Below, one piece after another: positions 23,829 through 36,402 of a DNA stretch of 64,000 nt. Within the stretch, counting starts at the first letter, position 1. Each line of letters starts with the position of its first letter. The notes beneath the pieces were generated by a model. That model made no database searches, was not told the origin of the DNA, and was given only the letters and a program-made list of their open reading frames with translations. Source of the DNA: Ananas comosus (lineage: Eukaryota > Streptophyta > Magnoliopsida > Poales > Bromeliaceae); the NCBI RefSeq assembly GCF_001540865.1, contig NC_033622.1, positions 13,894,797 to 13,958,796 on the forward strand, given 5' to 3'. The position numbers were made by a program, and so were the translations under genes.

Positions 23829-23836
23829 TATAAATA
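23829..23836 (+). promoter_or_regulatory. TATA box, promoter type 1, copy A
   Basis: TATAAATA followed about 30 bp later by a conserved GC-rich leader (TCGCGCACACTCCGCT) and a first-exon-like block ending AATAAG/GTTTGCTT. The block contains the short upstream frame MGSSSPSPQ. The same arrangement is repeated at 33514. Confidence 0.7.
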
Positions 23837-23936
23837 AGAGCCCTCACTCCAAATCGCGCACACTCCGCTCCCCATTTACCTCGAGGACGAAGAGGGAAAG
23901 GGTTCCCTCATGGGTTCTTCGTCTCCTTCTCCCCAA

Positions 23937-24664
23937 TAAGGTTTGCTTCTTCTCCTCCTCCTTTCTCCCTTTTGATTTTTCTAGGTTTCTTTGTTTTCGT
24001 ATTGTTGGTTTCTTTTGCGATCTAATTCGTTTTAGGGCGCGTAGATTTTTTATTTTGATCTGTTTTCCCTTTTCTTCGTGGATTTTGGATTAGAGTATGG
24101 GATTTTATGCCGGTTTCTTATTTCTATGAGCATGAAAGATTGGATTCTTTCACAAATTCGCTTTCTTGAAACAAATTAGAACCGGCTTCAATTTTTAAAC
24201 TAGTTTTCCATTATTTTATGTGCATCTCCGGCCAAATCTAGGGTTAAATTCGACGCAAATTTGTCTATTTTTCAGGCACAGGATTTATGTGATGTAACCT
24301 ATACTGAATATCCCTTTAAAACTAGTTTTCCATCATTTATGTGAATCTTGTTAAATTTGGTAGCCTAGTTTTAATTCTTCGAATACAATACTTAGAAATA
24401 CTTAGGAAAGTTGGTTTCTCGATGTTAAATTGTACATGTAAACCATCATCCGAGATATGTGTATCAGGTGTTTGTTCCTTGATATATTTGATGACTTCTC
24501 TCATCATGTTGTGATATGAAATATTATGCTTCATCTAAGTAACAATAATCTAATAACAACGTTCTCCAATTTTAGAAATAATTCTTTTCTTTTCCTCTTA
24601 TTTTCGTGCCATTATTCTGCATTCTTGTGTGAGTAAAGGATCTTTTGGATCTTATTGCGAGGTG
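23937..24664 (+). other. Leader intron of array unit A
   Basis: T-rich DNA starting GTTTGCTTCTTC after the first-exon-like block. It carries no open frame of note and runs to the exon-like block at 24665. The matching stretch in copy B is about 33626-34377. Confidence 0.4.
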
Positions 24665-24817
24665 ATGGGTTCATCCAAGATCAATCGCCAATTGATTTCG
24701 AAAGAGGTATTCCAGAGGCTTCTTGCCAATACCCTTCTCCGAAGAATGGATCTTTAATGGGATCCGGCTCCAAAAGTGCTTCTTCTTTCAATCAAACAAA
24801 TCGGTGAGGCAGATGAG
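24665..24817 (+). pseudogene. Exon-like block, copy A, one in-frame stop
   Basis: 153 bp, exactly 51 codons, from an ATG to a GAG directly followed by GTACAG. It reads MGSSKINRQLISKEVFQRLL..., then one TAA, then WDPAPKVLLLSIKQIGEADE in the same frame. The conserved length in copy B (34378-34530) and open frame on both sides of the stop suggest a former coding exon. The family is not recognised. Confidence 0.5.
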
Positions 24818-25431
24818 GTACAGGGGACTCTTGTTAGTTGTTTAGTCAAAAAATATGTTTAGATTGATGTGACGAATTTGATCAATATTTGGACTTCTTG
24901 TGATATATTTGTTTTAAATCCCTTCTCTTCCTTCGTATACAGCTGAGATTTTTGAGAGGAGTTGATCAGTATCAATTCAGCATGGTACATTCAATTAAAT
25001 AGGAAATTCTTGTGGGCTTCATGTAGAACTACTGGATTATTGCACTGATGGGTCTTTTTCTTGTGAATTATTATTACAGGGCTGTACGACCAAGAAAACA
25101 AGTGCCAAAACATGCGAACGAGAAAGCAAGTGCCAAAGCGTACGACCAAGAAAGCAAATGCCGGTCCTTTTCTTCATTTTAACTGCAATATATGAGAAGT
25201 AACTCATCACTTTTCTTCTATCCTTTCTACATTCTCTGGTGTTATTAGTTTTCTTAATTCATCTTTCTCTTTCAGTTTTATACTTGAATTCTCAGGTGGT
25301 TCCATGACTCTGGTGTAAAGGTCAGCTATATTTGCAATAATTTATACTGGGCAAAGAGGCTAGCAATGGTGGAAAAGTAAGAGTAACATTTCATTCTTAA
25401 TTATCATAATATTTAACTCATTGCTAGTTCT

Positions 25432-28400
25432 CTAACATTCTTCCATCTCGATTTTTCTTTTTCTAAGGAATCACAGGAAACTAATTTCATTTTAAAATTC
25501 ATAAGGCGTTGAAGGTCACTTGCTAATCTCATTATCTTTCGACTAGCATTTGTCGAACTCGAAGGTTGATTTTTATTGTATTTTCCGTCCTTTGGAGACT
25601 TACAAGAATTTATATTTTATCTTTTCCACCAGCGTAGTTTGTTTGCGAATTGGGATATTAGGTTTGCATCCTTAAGATTTGCCTCATCTTTATAAGCTAG
25701 TTTCCAGTAGATTTAGGAGGTTTTTTGGTTCTACTTCAAGTGAATATCTGTATTAGAAGCTGTTTACACTGTGATTTTGGAAATGGAGTTTGAAATAAGA
25801 TCTATTGTGAAGAGGACGCAAAGAGGGATAAATACTGAGGACTAACTAAGCAAAGGAATAGATGCATCTTAATTTAATTGTCTTCTTGAAGTGCGTGCCA
25901 CGAGGCTCTTATTTGAGTTGTAGTTGCGAATTGAGCTGAATCCATGTGAATTTTTCATTATGCTATCGCTGTGGGCTTACATTGTGAAGTATGTCAGTTT
26001 CGAATTCTTCATGTTTTGCACCATGCTTTTGTGCTATGTGATACTTTATGATTAGTAGAGATTCATTTTCTCTTGTAACTAATTCATGCATCTATTCTAG
26101 ACCTGGCACTTCATCTGGGATACTTCTTGGTGCGGTTACACTGCCCACTGTCATGCTTTCACGGTTGATTCAACTCTCAAGAGCACTAGCAAGGCACGAT
26201 AGTGGAATTGAATTCATAGGCTTTACCCTTATGATTCATAGTGTGCAGTTCATGTAAAGCTGCTATTTAAGATCACTTAGTCTACATTTTTTAGTACGAT
26301 TGTTTTCCTAATTTGCATTATAGGATATTGGGTTTTAGCTTGCAGCCACTTTTCTTTAAATAGAGTTCCAATAATTGTTTTAACTATACTGTATAAAGTA
26401 TACACTTGTGAGTTCTTTAGAAATGTATATTTATATATTTTCGGGTGCTTATAAGTTAAAATTTACTTGTAACAACTAGTTGTTCCTTCTTTTAAAAGAA
26501 AATTGAAATATGTTTGGTGTGTGAATATGGTCAGTCATATATTTTTATATTTGAACTCTTCTTATTGTTTACTTTCCTGTTTGCACTTTCGTAGAAATAA
26601 ATTAATGTTGTCATTATTTGTATAATCACTGTAAATTAATGCCTCTCTCCTAATTTACTTCAAGTTTCATCTTCACTACCCTGTTTCTATGTCTTATTGT
26701 TATAGTCTCATCTCTATGGATAGAACTTTCGTATTTGGGTATGCAATATTGGAATGTGTCTGCTAGCTGCTTCGCCGTGCTAATTTTCCTCAGTTTTCTT
26801 CTACAACATTCTCCCACCTGTGATCCATGAATTTCATTTTAGTTACCTTTCTGTTCCTTTGCAGTTTGTAATTTCACATATTTTGGTCAAAGAGATGCAG
26901 CAATTATGCTGTAAGTTAGCTGTGTTCTAAATGGTCTCATCCATGCAGGGAGGAGCTATAAGGTACTGATATAATGGACTTGTAAGTTACACTATTTATA
27001 GACATGTGAAGTTCTCTCTAATTAATGACTGATTCCAGTGTTTTGTTTCACTCTTTAGTTGAAAGAACTTTTTCTTCTGCACAGGTAAATGTATGTTTCC
27101 TATAGTTATAGCTTATTTTATCTTACAGCCTGCAAGATCTTCCTGTCAGGGTAGGATTAAATATGTCTTAGCATGAGATATACGGCATATTAGAATTATT
27201 TGGAACTTTATCTTTATAAACAATTTCTCATGGCCTACAACTCAGAACTGGGTCAAATTGTTTGTGACCTTTTTCCTCAAAAGCACTAGGGTCTCCTAGC
27301 CTTGTTTTAAGAAAATGTAATGCATAATGTATATCTTCAGCATAATATGTCACACTTGATATGCAAATTGATCACCTTATTGCAGAATTAGGAGCGTAAT
27401 GTTACAGTACTTATTTTCTTTATCTTTCTTTCTTTATGAGCCAAAGTTTAGTTTCTATTCGTGCGTTTATCAGCATTTCTAGTTCATTTACTGCACTGTT
27501 TCATTAGATACTTGAGAATAGAAGTTTGAGACTGGTAGATCTACATGTGTAGGCAGGTGCGTTTAACCCTCTTTTCAAGGAGTTAACATGAAGACACTAT
27601 GGTCTATCAGCTGATTTTACTAGATAATCCAATAAAAATCTGTCTTGGTTTTCTTCGCTTAATACTTACGATCCACATATCTTACTTGGAGTTAATCTAA
27701 GTTCATCTTGTGCAAGCGATTTACTTACTCATTTTTTATTTTAGAGATGTTACTGTGACTTCAGCTAACTTGCGATCTTCTAGAGTATCAATTATTAAAT
27801 TTGTTAACCCACTTTTGAACTCTGTTTCATCATGATGCTGTTTCCTGGTACAATCTTCAATTTCTGTCACTTGCATATTTGATATTTCTTTTGTGAGAAG
27901 CTCGTCTTCAAATGTACTTTACTGTGCCATTTTCTCTACATGTTGGCAGAATGATAGAGCAGTTAAATACTGTCACCAATCAACCAACACCCTCAATGGT
28001 TCCAAATCGCAATTGCTACTACTATTATTGGAAATCTATGTGAATTGTATGTATAATTTCTATCTTAACATAATGCACAGCCATGCATGACAAGGGCAAT
28101 ACACTTTTGGGGATCATTACATTCTTTGGCTGTTAGAATAAGAAGAAAGTAAGTAGCTAAGAAGAAAGCAACCACAAATAAACCTAATATTTCCAGCTGA
28201 TTAGTGCTATTTAATCTAGATGTGTATTTAAACTTCTTCTTCCTTTTATATTTGCAGCTGAGAACTTGCAAAAAGTTGATCATCCACTCTCAAGTCATTC
28301 CATCAAATACAAAATTGTTGTCTAATATTGCACTTTTTTTTTTTTTTTGAAAGGTCAGGGGAGGGCTCCTCCAACACTATATTGGTCAAGTACTACATTA

Positions 28401-29365
28401 ATGGCTATACTTTTCTTCTCTCTTTTAGGCCAGCCCTGATAGTTGCACGGTGGCTGGACGAAGTTCCAAAACCTACAACCAAGATGGCAAGTATTTATCG
28501 TTTTTCCAGTTTAAATGCATTATGGGACAGCTAAATGAGAAATTATGCTTCTCTAAAGACTGCTTTCTGTTTACTTGTTATTTGCAATTTTTTTTCAAAC
28601 TTTTGATTGTTGTTGTGAGCAGATTTTCATAATTGGGTATTATTACTAAGGAGATAATTTTTGCAAGCAGATTTCTTAAGCCTCAGGTTCCCAGAACATT
28701 GGTGGTTCGGTGCTCCCTATTGGCCACACAACAAAGTACCTAGTCTGACAATTTCTTTCTCATCTATTTAAGCTTACCTAATCATATACTGCGAGAGGAG
28801 AATACGTGATTCTGATCCATGTTTAACAATGAGGTACTTTTGACTCAGATGTTCATCTAAGAGACGTTAATCTATCAGCCAAGTTTTAATTATAATATAT
28901 AAACTTTTTACTTTTTTCCCCTGTAACAGGCATAATTCAAAACAAATCTTCTTGACCAGTTTGAAATGAAGTTTGAGCCTGTTTTTACTAATTTATGAAC
29001 TTGTGCACCGCAAGTCTTCTTTTGTTTTCTATTTTTTGTTTTTTTCGGAAAAGGTTTGGTTAACTGTTTCATCTGAAAGGGGCATAATCCAAAACATCTT
29101 CTTGTTCAGTCAAAATGGGATTCAAACCTGCTTTTGCAAGAATTCAAAGAAAGAACTTTTGCATTTAAGGAGAAAGTTGAACTCGTTCATGCAAAGATAT
29201 TATCTCTGTTAGGATTCCTCAACTGTATATTTTTTTTTCCTGAAACTGTATTATATCACTAATCTGTACTATATTACTAGCTTAAAAAAAAATAGAGCTT
29301 CATATTGCATTTATTATCTATTTAATTAATTGGTCATTTGTTGGGACAGGATGGACTCGGCTAGT
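25432..29365 (+). repeat. Module 2, first copy
   Basis: Begins CTCTAACATTCTTCCATC and ends just before the same words at 29366. It holds exon-like blocks such as MIEQLNTVTNQPTPSMVPN (from about 27951) and ENLQKVDHP-like (28259), between T-rich introns. It contains the insertion at 25631-26818. Confidence 0.75.
25631..26818 (+). other. 1.19-kb insertion carrying exons of a different gene
   Basis: Copies at 29.5, 35.3 and 36.6 kb run straight through this point, while copy A has 1188 extra bp. Inside, a block after TTCTAG at 26100 reads PGTSSGILLGAVTLPTVMLS and RLIQLSRALARH. After a second acceptor (TTATAG, near 26704) a block reads ELSYLGMQYWNVSASCFAVL, IFLSFLL. Both are hydrophobic and look like pieces of a membrane protein, with an intron between them. 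The two breakpoints share CCACC, and no transposon ends are seen. The donor gene is not recognised. Confidence 0.65.
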
Positions 29366-32167
29366 CCTCTAACATTCTTCCATCCCGATTTTTCTCTCTA
29401 AAGGAATCAGAGGAAACTAAATCCATTTTAAAATTCATAAGGCATGTTAATGGTTCACTGGCTGATCTCATTCATTATCTTTCACCCAGCATTTGTCGAA
29501 CTAGACTCGAAGGTTGATTTTTATTTTATTTTCTATCCTTTGGAGACCACAAGAATTTATATTTTATCATTTCTACCTTTTTATGTATTCCATGAATTTC
29601 ATTTTAATTATCTTTCTTCTCCTTTGCAGTTGTAGTTTCACATATTCTGGCCAAAGAGATGCAGCAATTAAGCTGGAAGTTAGCTGTGTTCTAAATGGTC
29701 TCAACCATGCAGGAAGGAGTTATAGGGTACCGATATAATGGACTTGTAAGTTACACTATTTATCAACATGTGAAGTTCTCTCTAATTAATGCTCTCTAAT
29801 TAATGACTAATTCCAGTGTTTTGTTTCATTCTTGTGAATAGTTGAAAGAACTTTTTCTTCCGAACAGGTAAATGTATGTTTCCTATATTTATAGCTCCTT
29901 TATTTTCAGCCTACAAGATCTTACTGTCAGGGTAGGATAAAATATGTCTTGGCATATACAGCGTATTAGAAATACTTGGACCTCTATCTTTATAAACAAT
30001 TTCTCATGGCCTACGGAAATGTGTCAAATTGTTTGTGACCTTTTTCCTCAAAAGCACTAGAGTCTTCTACCCTCGTTTTAAGAAAATGTAATGCATAATG
30101 CATATATTCAATATAATATGTTACACCTGATATGCAAACTGATCACCTCATTGCAGGATTAAGGAGCATAATGTTAAAATACTTGCTTTCATTTTCTATC
30201 TTTCTTCATGAGCCGAAAGTTTAGTTTTCTTTTTGTGTGTTTAACAACATATCTAATCATTTACTGCACTGTTTCATTAGAAACTTGAGAATAGAAGTTT
30301 GAGATTGGTAGGTAGATCTGCATGTGTAAGCAGGTGTGTATATTTAATGGGCTTTTAACCCTCTTTGCAAGGAGTTAACAAGAAGACACTATGGTCTATC
30401 AGCTGATTTTACTAGATAGTCTAATAACAACCCGTCTTGGTTTTCTATGCTTAATACTTATCATCCATATATCTTATTTGGAGTTAATGTAAATTCATCT
30501 TGTGCAAGCGATTTACTTACTCAGTTTTTATTTTAGAGATGTTAACGCGACTTCTGCTAACTTACGATCTACTAGAGTATCGATTACTAAATGTTAACCT
30601 ACTTTTGAACTCTGTTTCATCATGATGCAGTTTCCTGGTACAATCTCCAATTTCTGTCACTTGCACATTTGATGTTTCTTTTGTGAGAAGCTCGTCTTAA
30701 AATATACTTTACTGTGCCATTTTCTGAACATGTTGGCAGAATAATAGGGCAGTTAAATGCTGTCACCAATCGAGCAATACCCTCAATGGTTCAAAATCAC
30801 AATTGCTACTGCTATTATTGGAAATCTATATCGTAAAATTTCTTTCTTAACATAATGGCATAGCCATGCACGGCAAGGACAATACGCTTTTGGGGATCAT
30901 TACATTCTTTGACTGTTAGAATAACAAGAAGATAATTTGTTAGGGAGAAAGTAACCACAAATAAACCCTATATTTGCAGTTGATTAGTGCTATTTGATCC
31001 ATATTTGTATTTAAACTTCTTCTTCCTTTTATATTTGCAGCTGAGAACTTGCGAAAAGTTGATCAGGGTGTCTCAAGCCAGTGTGTAAGATTTGATCACA
31101 TACAAAATTCCTGTCGCAAGTGCTAGTCATTTTTCCTTTTTTGAAAGTTTAGGGAGGGTTCCTCCAACAATATATTGGTTGAGTATTACACTAATGGATA
31201 TACTTTTCTTCTCTCTTTTGGGCAAGCCCTGATAGTTGCATGGTGGCTTGATAAAGCGCCAAAACCTACAACCAAGTCGCAAGTGCTAGTCATTTTTCCA
31301 GTTTAAAAGGCATTATGGGACAATTAAATGAGATATAATGCGTCGTCTAAAGACTGCTTTCTGTTTAATTGTTATTTGCGATTTCTTTCACTCTTGCTTG
31401 TTGTTGCGATCAGATTTTCATAACTAGGTCTTATTACTAAGGAGATTATTTTCGCAAGCAGATTTCTCAAGTCTCAGGTTCCCAGAACGTTGGTGGTTTG
31501 GTGTTCATTTTCTGTTGGCCACAACAAGGTACCGGAGTGCACCAATCATTTAGTCGTTTATTTAAGCTTATCTAACCATATACCAAGAGAGGATAATATG
31601 TGATTCTGATCCATGTGTGAGGTACTTTTGACTCAGATGTTCATCTAAGAGATGTTAATCAGCCGGCTAATATATAAACTTTTTACTTTTTTTCCCTCAA
31701 AACATAATTAAAAATAAATCTCCTTGTCCAGTTTAGATGAAGTTTGAGCCTGTTTTTACTAATTTATGAACCTTGCGCACTGCAAGTCTTTAAATTTTTT
31801 TTTTTTTGAAAGGTTTGATTAACTGTTTTATCTGAAAACGGCATAATCCAAAACAAATCTTCTTTCCAGCTGAAATGGAATTCAAACCTGCTTTTGCAAG
31901 CATACAAAGAAAGAACTTTTGCATTTAAGGAGAAAGTTGAACTTGTTCATCTAAATTTTTTTTCTCTCGTATGATTCCTTAACTGTATTTTTTTTTTTGT
32001 TTTTTTAAGCTAGTAATATAATAATATAGAGCTTTATATGTTGCACTTGTTATCTATTTAATTAATTGGTCATTTATTGGAACAGGATGACTCGGCCGAT
32101 AGCGCTAGAACATAACGGAAGGCTTTTAGATTTTGTTGTAGAGCTAGTTCTCAAACTCATAAAGTAA
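29366..32167 (+). repeat. Module 2, second copy
   Basis: Direct tandem repeat of the preceding module without the 1.19-kb insertion. The exon-like block at 29632-29735 reads GQRDAAIKLEVSCVLNGLNH. The copy ends in the terminal exon-like block at 32087-32167. Confidence 0.75.
32087..32167 (+). pseudogene. Terminal exon-like block, copy 1
   Basis: After an ACAG acceptor at 32085, the frame reads MTRPIALEHNGRLLDFVVEL, VLKLIK and then TAA (26 codons plus stop). The same block is open at 39239-39319 and 46272-46349 and interrupted at 57548-57626. Its persistence suggests it was the last coding exon of the amplified gene. The function is not recognised. Confidence 0.5.
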
Positions 32168-32482
32168 CTTAGGGGTATGAAACTGCTAAACAGAGTAACC
32201 GGATCTAAGGTCTAGGTCCGGTTTAGATTTTCTTTATCATTTTGAGAAAAAAAAAACTTGTTTGGTTTGGGTCAATATGGTAGGAACCGCATATTTTTGA
32301 TTCAGCTTTTGGTTCTGATAATGAGAATCGGCTTAAACCAGACCAACCGGTTAGTGCTTCATATATTTTAAACCGAACCGTTTGTTCTACTTAATTAGCC
32401 CATTACACGTAACACTGGAAAGCTAACCTGCGCATTATTAAGTGATGAAGCGCAGGATAGCATGAAGGCGACGGACGAGGGC

Positions 32483-32489
32483 TATATAA
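32483..32489 (+). promoter_or_regulatory. TATA box, promoter type 2, copy 1
   Basis: TATATAA in GGGCTATATAATGG, followed by a leader-like block of about 110 bp ending ACCCTAAG/GTACTAAC. Recurs intact at 39634 and altered at 57965. Confidence 0.6.
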
Positions 32490-32830
32490 TGGTTTCGCGG
32501 CTCCTCCACGCGCTATTCCAATCCAAATCGGGAACAATAGCTCTTCGTCTTCTCTCCCCCCTCCTTGCTCCCACCTTGTCGACGACTCTGAAACCTACGA
32601 AGCCGAAGTGCTAACGAAACCCTAAGGTACTAACTCGATTTCTCTTGACCTTCGAAGGATCCTATCTCTTTTCCATCCTAAAAATTTGATCTCTCTTTTT
32701 CTCCCTCCATCGTGATGAAGGATCGGATCCCTCTTCCACTCCCTCGATCGAATCCTCAATTTGAGCCGACATTTCGATCTCGAACTCTGTTGTCGATTTG
32801 AGATCGAAGGATCCCTGATCAATTAAAGTC

Positions 32831-33180
32831 TAAGTACGTTTTGATCTAAAGAAAACGAGATGATTCTTTGAGGTGAACTATATCGTTCAATGCTTGATCT
32901 TGATTCTGCTGCGTTTGATTTTGTTGCTGCTTTTATTCATGATTCATGAACTTGCTGTTCAAAGGAAAAGATTGAGGAATTTGCGGAGTTTTTGCACCCG
33001 GAGAAGAAGGAATCTGATTTGTTTTTTAAAGTTTCTGAAATAACTTTCTATATTGCGCCTAAGTACGTTTTGATCTAAAGAAAGCGAGATGATTCTTTGA
33101 GGTGAACTATATCGTTCAATGCTTGATCTTGATTCTGCTGTGTTTGATTTTGTTGCTGCTTTTATTCATGATTCATGAAC
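32831..33180 (+). repeat. 227-bp-type repeat, one full and one truncated copy
   Basis: Full copy 32831-33059 and partial copy 33060-33180, each starting TAAGTACGTTTTGATC. The second stops at ATTCATGAAC, where module 1 copy B begins, marking the junction between array units. Confidence 0.8.
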
Positions 33181-33513
33181 TTTACTTGTTTTTAAAAAAT
33201 TTAAAATAATTAATTGTTATACAATTATTCAATTTAAAAAATTACGTTCAATTTTTTTTTAAAAAAAAATAGACATGCTATAAATTTTTCCAACTAATTT
33301 TTTAACATTAATTTCAGGCCCGGTTCGAACTCGAATCGAGTTCTAACGGTCTAATCCAATTCCTAGTCCGAGTCGAGTTCTAACGGTCTTATCCAATTCC
33401 TCGTCCGAGTAGGAGACCACTATGTAACCGTTACACTGAAACAGAATCCTAATCCGACTCGGATTACCCAACGGCGCGAAAAAAACTAGCCGTTGCGCCT
33501 TCGCCCTTCTCCC

Positions 33514-33521
33514 TATAAATA
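33514..33521 (+). promoter_or_regulatory. TATA box, promoter type 1, copy B
   Basis: TATAAATA in the same context as 23829, with the leader starting at the same distance and the short frame MGSSSPSPR in place of MGSSSPSPQ. Confidence 0.7.
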
Positions 33522-34377
33522 AGAGCCCTCACTCCAAATCGCGCACACTCCGCTGCCCATTTACCTCGAGGACGAAGAGGGAAAGGGTTCCCTCATGGGT
33601 TCTTCGTCTCCTTCTCCCCGATAAGGTTTGCTTCTTCTTCTCCTCCTCCTTCTTTCTCCCTTTTGATTTTTCTAGGTTTCTTTGTTTTCGTATTGTTGGT
33701 TTCTTTTGCGATCTAATTCGTTTTAGGGCGCATAGGTTTTTTATTTTGATCTGTTTTCCCTTTTCTTCGTGGATTTTGGATTAGAGTATGGGATTTTATG
33801 CTGGTTTCTTATTTCTATGAGCATGAAAGATTGGATTCTGTCACAAATTCGGTTTCATGAAACAAATTAGAACCGGCTTCAATTTTTAAATTAGTTTTCC
33901 ATTATTTTATGTATATCTTGGGCCAAATCTAGGGTTAAATTTGAAGCAAATTTGTCTATTTTTCAGGCGCAGGATTTATGTGTTGGTTATCTATACTGAA
34001 TATTCCTTTTTGAAAGGATACTGTATATCCCTTTAAAACTAGTTTTCCATCATTTATGTGAATCTTGTTAAATTTGGTAGCCTAGTTTTAATTCTTCGAA
34101 TACAATACTTAGAATCACTTAGGAAAGTTGGTTTCTCAATGTTAAATTGTGAACACCATCATCCGAGATATGTGCATCAGGTGTTTGTTCCTTGATATGT
34201 TTGATGACTTCTCTCATCATGTTGTGATATGAAATATTATTTTTCATCTAAGTAACAATAATCTAATAACAATGTTCTCCAATTTTGGAAATAATTCTTT
34301 TTTTTTCCTCTTATTTTCGTGTCGTTATTCTGCATTCTTGTGTGAGTAAAGGATCTTTTGGATCTGATTGCGAGGTG

Positions 34378-34530
34378 ATGGGTTCATCCAAGATCAATCG
34401 CCCAGTGATTTCGAAAGAGGTATTCCAGAGGCTTCTTGCGAATACCCTTCTCTGAAGAATGGATCTTTAATGGGATCCGGCTCCAAAAGTGCTTGTTCCT
34501 TCAATCAAACAAATCGGTGAGGCAGATGAG
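34378..34530 (+). pseudogene. Exon-like block, copy B, two in-frame stops
   Basis: Same 153-bp length and ends as 24665-24817. Reads MGSSKINRPVISKEVFQRLL, then a TGA and a TAA, then WDPAPKVLVPSIKQIGEADE. The extra stop shows further decay. Confidence 0.5.
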
Positions 34531-35142
34531 GTACAGGGGACTCTTGTTAGTTGTTTAGTCAAAAAATATGTTTAGATTGATGTGACGAATTTGATCAATA
34601 TTTGAACTTCTTGTGATATATTTGTTTTAAATCCCTTCTCTTCCTTAGTATACAGCTGAGATTTTTGAGAAGACTTGATCAGTATCAATTAAGCATGGTA
34701 CATTCAATAGGAAATTCTTGTTGGCTTCATGTAGAACTACTGGATTATTGCACTGATGGGTCTTTTTCTTGTGAATTATTATTACAGAGCTCTACGACCA
34801 AGAAAACAAGTGCCGAAACATGTGACCAAGAAAGCAAGTGCCAAAGTGTACGACCAAGAAAGCAAATGCCAGTCTTTTTCTTCATTTTAACTGCAATATA
34901 TGATAAGTAATCCATCACTTTTCTTCTATATTTTCTACATTCTCTGGTGTTATTAGTTTCCTTAATTCATCTTTCTCTTTCAGCTTTATACTTGAATTCT
35001 CAGGAGGTTCCACGACTCTGGTGTAAAGGTCAGCTACATTTGCAATGATTTATACTGGGCAAAGTGGATAGCAAAAGTGGAAAAGTAAGAGTAACATTTC
35101 ATTCTTAATTATCATAATATTTAACTCGTTGCTGGTTCTCTA

Positions 35143-36402
35143 ACATTCTTCCATCTCGATTTTTCTTTTTCTAAGGAATCACAGGAAACTAATGTCATTT
35201 TAAAATTCATAAGGCGTTAAAGGTTCACTTAATGATCTCATTATCTTTCAACTAGCATTTGTCGAACTGGACTTGAAGGTTGATTTTTATTGTATTTTCT
35301 ATCCTTTGGAGACTACAAGAATTTATATTTTATCTTTTCCACCTTTTATGTGATCCATGAATTTCATTTTAATTACCTTTATGCTCCTTTGCAGTTTGTA
35401 GTTTCATGTATTTTGGTCAAAGAGATGCAGCAATTATGCCGTAAGTTAGCTGTGTTCTAAATGGTCCCAACCATGCAGGGAGGAGCTATAAGGTACTGAT
35501 ATAATGGACTGGTAAGTTACACTACTTATCGACATCTGAAGTTCTCTCTAATTAATGACTAATTCCAATGTTTTGTTTCACTCTTTAGTTGAAAGAATTT
35601 TGTCTTCTGAACAGGTATGTATGTTTCCTATTAGTTATAGCTCCTTTTATCTTACAGCCTGCAAGATCTTCCTGTCAGGGTAGGATTAAATATGTCTTCG
35701 CGTGAGATATACGGCACATTAGAATTACTTGAAACTTCATCTTTATAAACAATTTCTCATGGCCTACAACTCAAGTCTCAGGTTCCCAAAACGTTGGTGG
35801 TTCGGTGCTCTTTCTCATCTATTTAAGCTTATCTAATAATATACCGCGAGAGGAGAATACGTGATTTTGATCCATGTTTAACAATGAGGTACTTTTAACT
35901 CAGATGTTCATCTAAGAGACGTTAATCTATCGGCCAAGTTTTAATTCTAATGTATAAACTTTTACTGTTTTTCCCTTGTAACAGGCATAATTCAAAACAA
36001 ATCTTCTTGACCAGTTTGAAATGAAGTTTGAGACTGTTTTCATTAATTTATGAACTTGTGCATCGCAAGTCCCTTTTTTTTTTTTTTGGAAAGATTTGAT
36101 TAACTGTTTCATCTGGGCATAATCCAAAAAAAATCTTCTTGTCCAGTAGAAATGGGATTCGAACCTGCTTTTGCAAGAATTCAAAGAAAGAACTTTTGCA
36201 TTTAAGGAGAAATTTGAACTCGTTCATGCAATATATAATCTCTGGTATGATTCCTCAACTGTATATATTTTCTTTCCGAAACTGTATTATATCACTAATC
36301 TGTACTATATTACTAGCTTAAAAAAAATAGAGCTTCATATGTTGCATTTATTATCTATTTAATTAATTGGTCATTTGTTGGGACAGGTTGGACTCGGCTA
36401 GT
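35143..36402 (+). repeat. Module 2, third copy, internally deleted
   Basis: At about 35773 the sequence jumps from the block matching 27240 to that matching 28680 (CTACAACTCA joined to AGTCTCAGGTTCCC). About 1.43 kb present in the first copy is therefore missing here. Confidence 0.7.

Larger units (their letters stand above)
33181..35142 (+). repeat. Module 1, copy B
   Basis: Repeats 23425-25430, including the promoter, the leader, the first intron and the exon-like blocks at 34378-34530 and about 34654-34735. Confidence 0.85.

Noticed and set aside
25631..26818. Helitron origin for the inserted gene fragment
   Set aside because: No TC start, CTRR end or terminal hairpin, and the flanks are not A/T at the insertion point.
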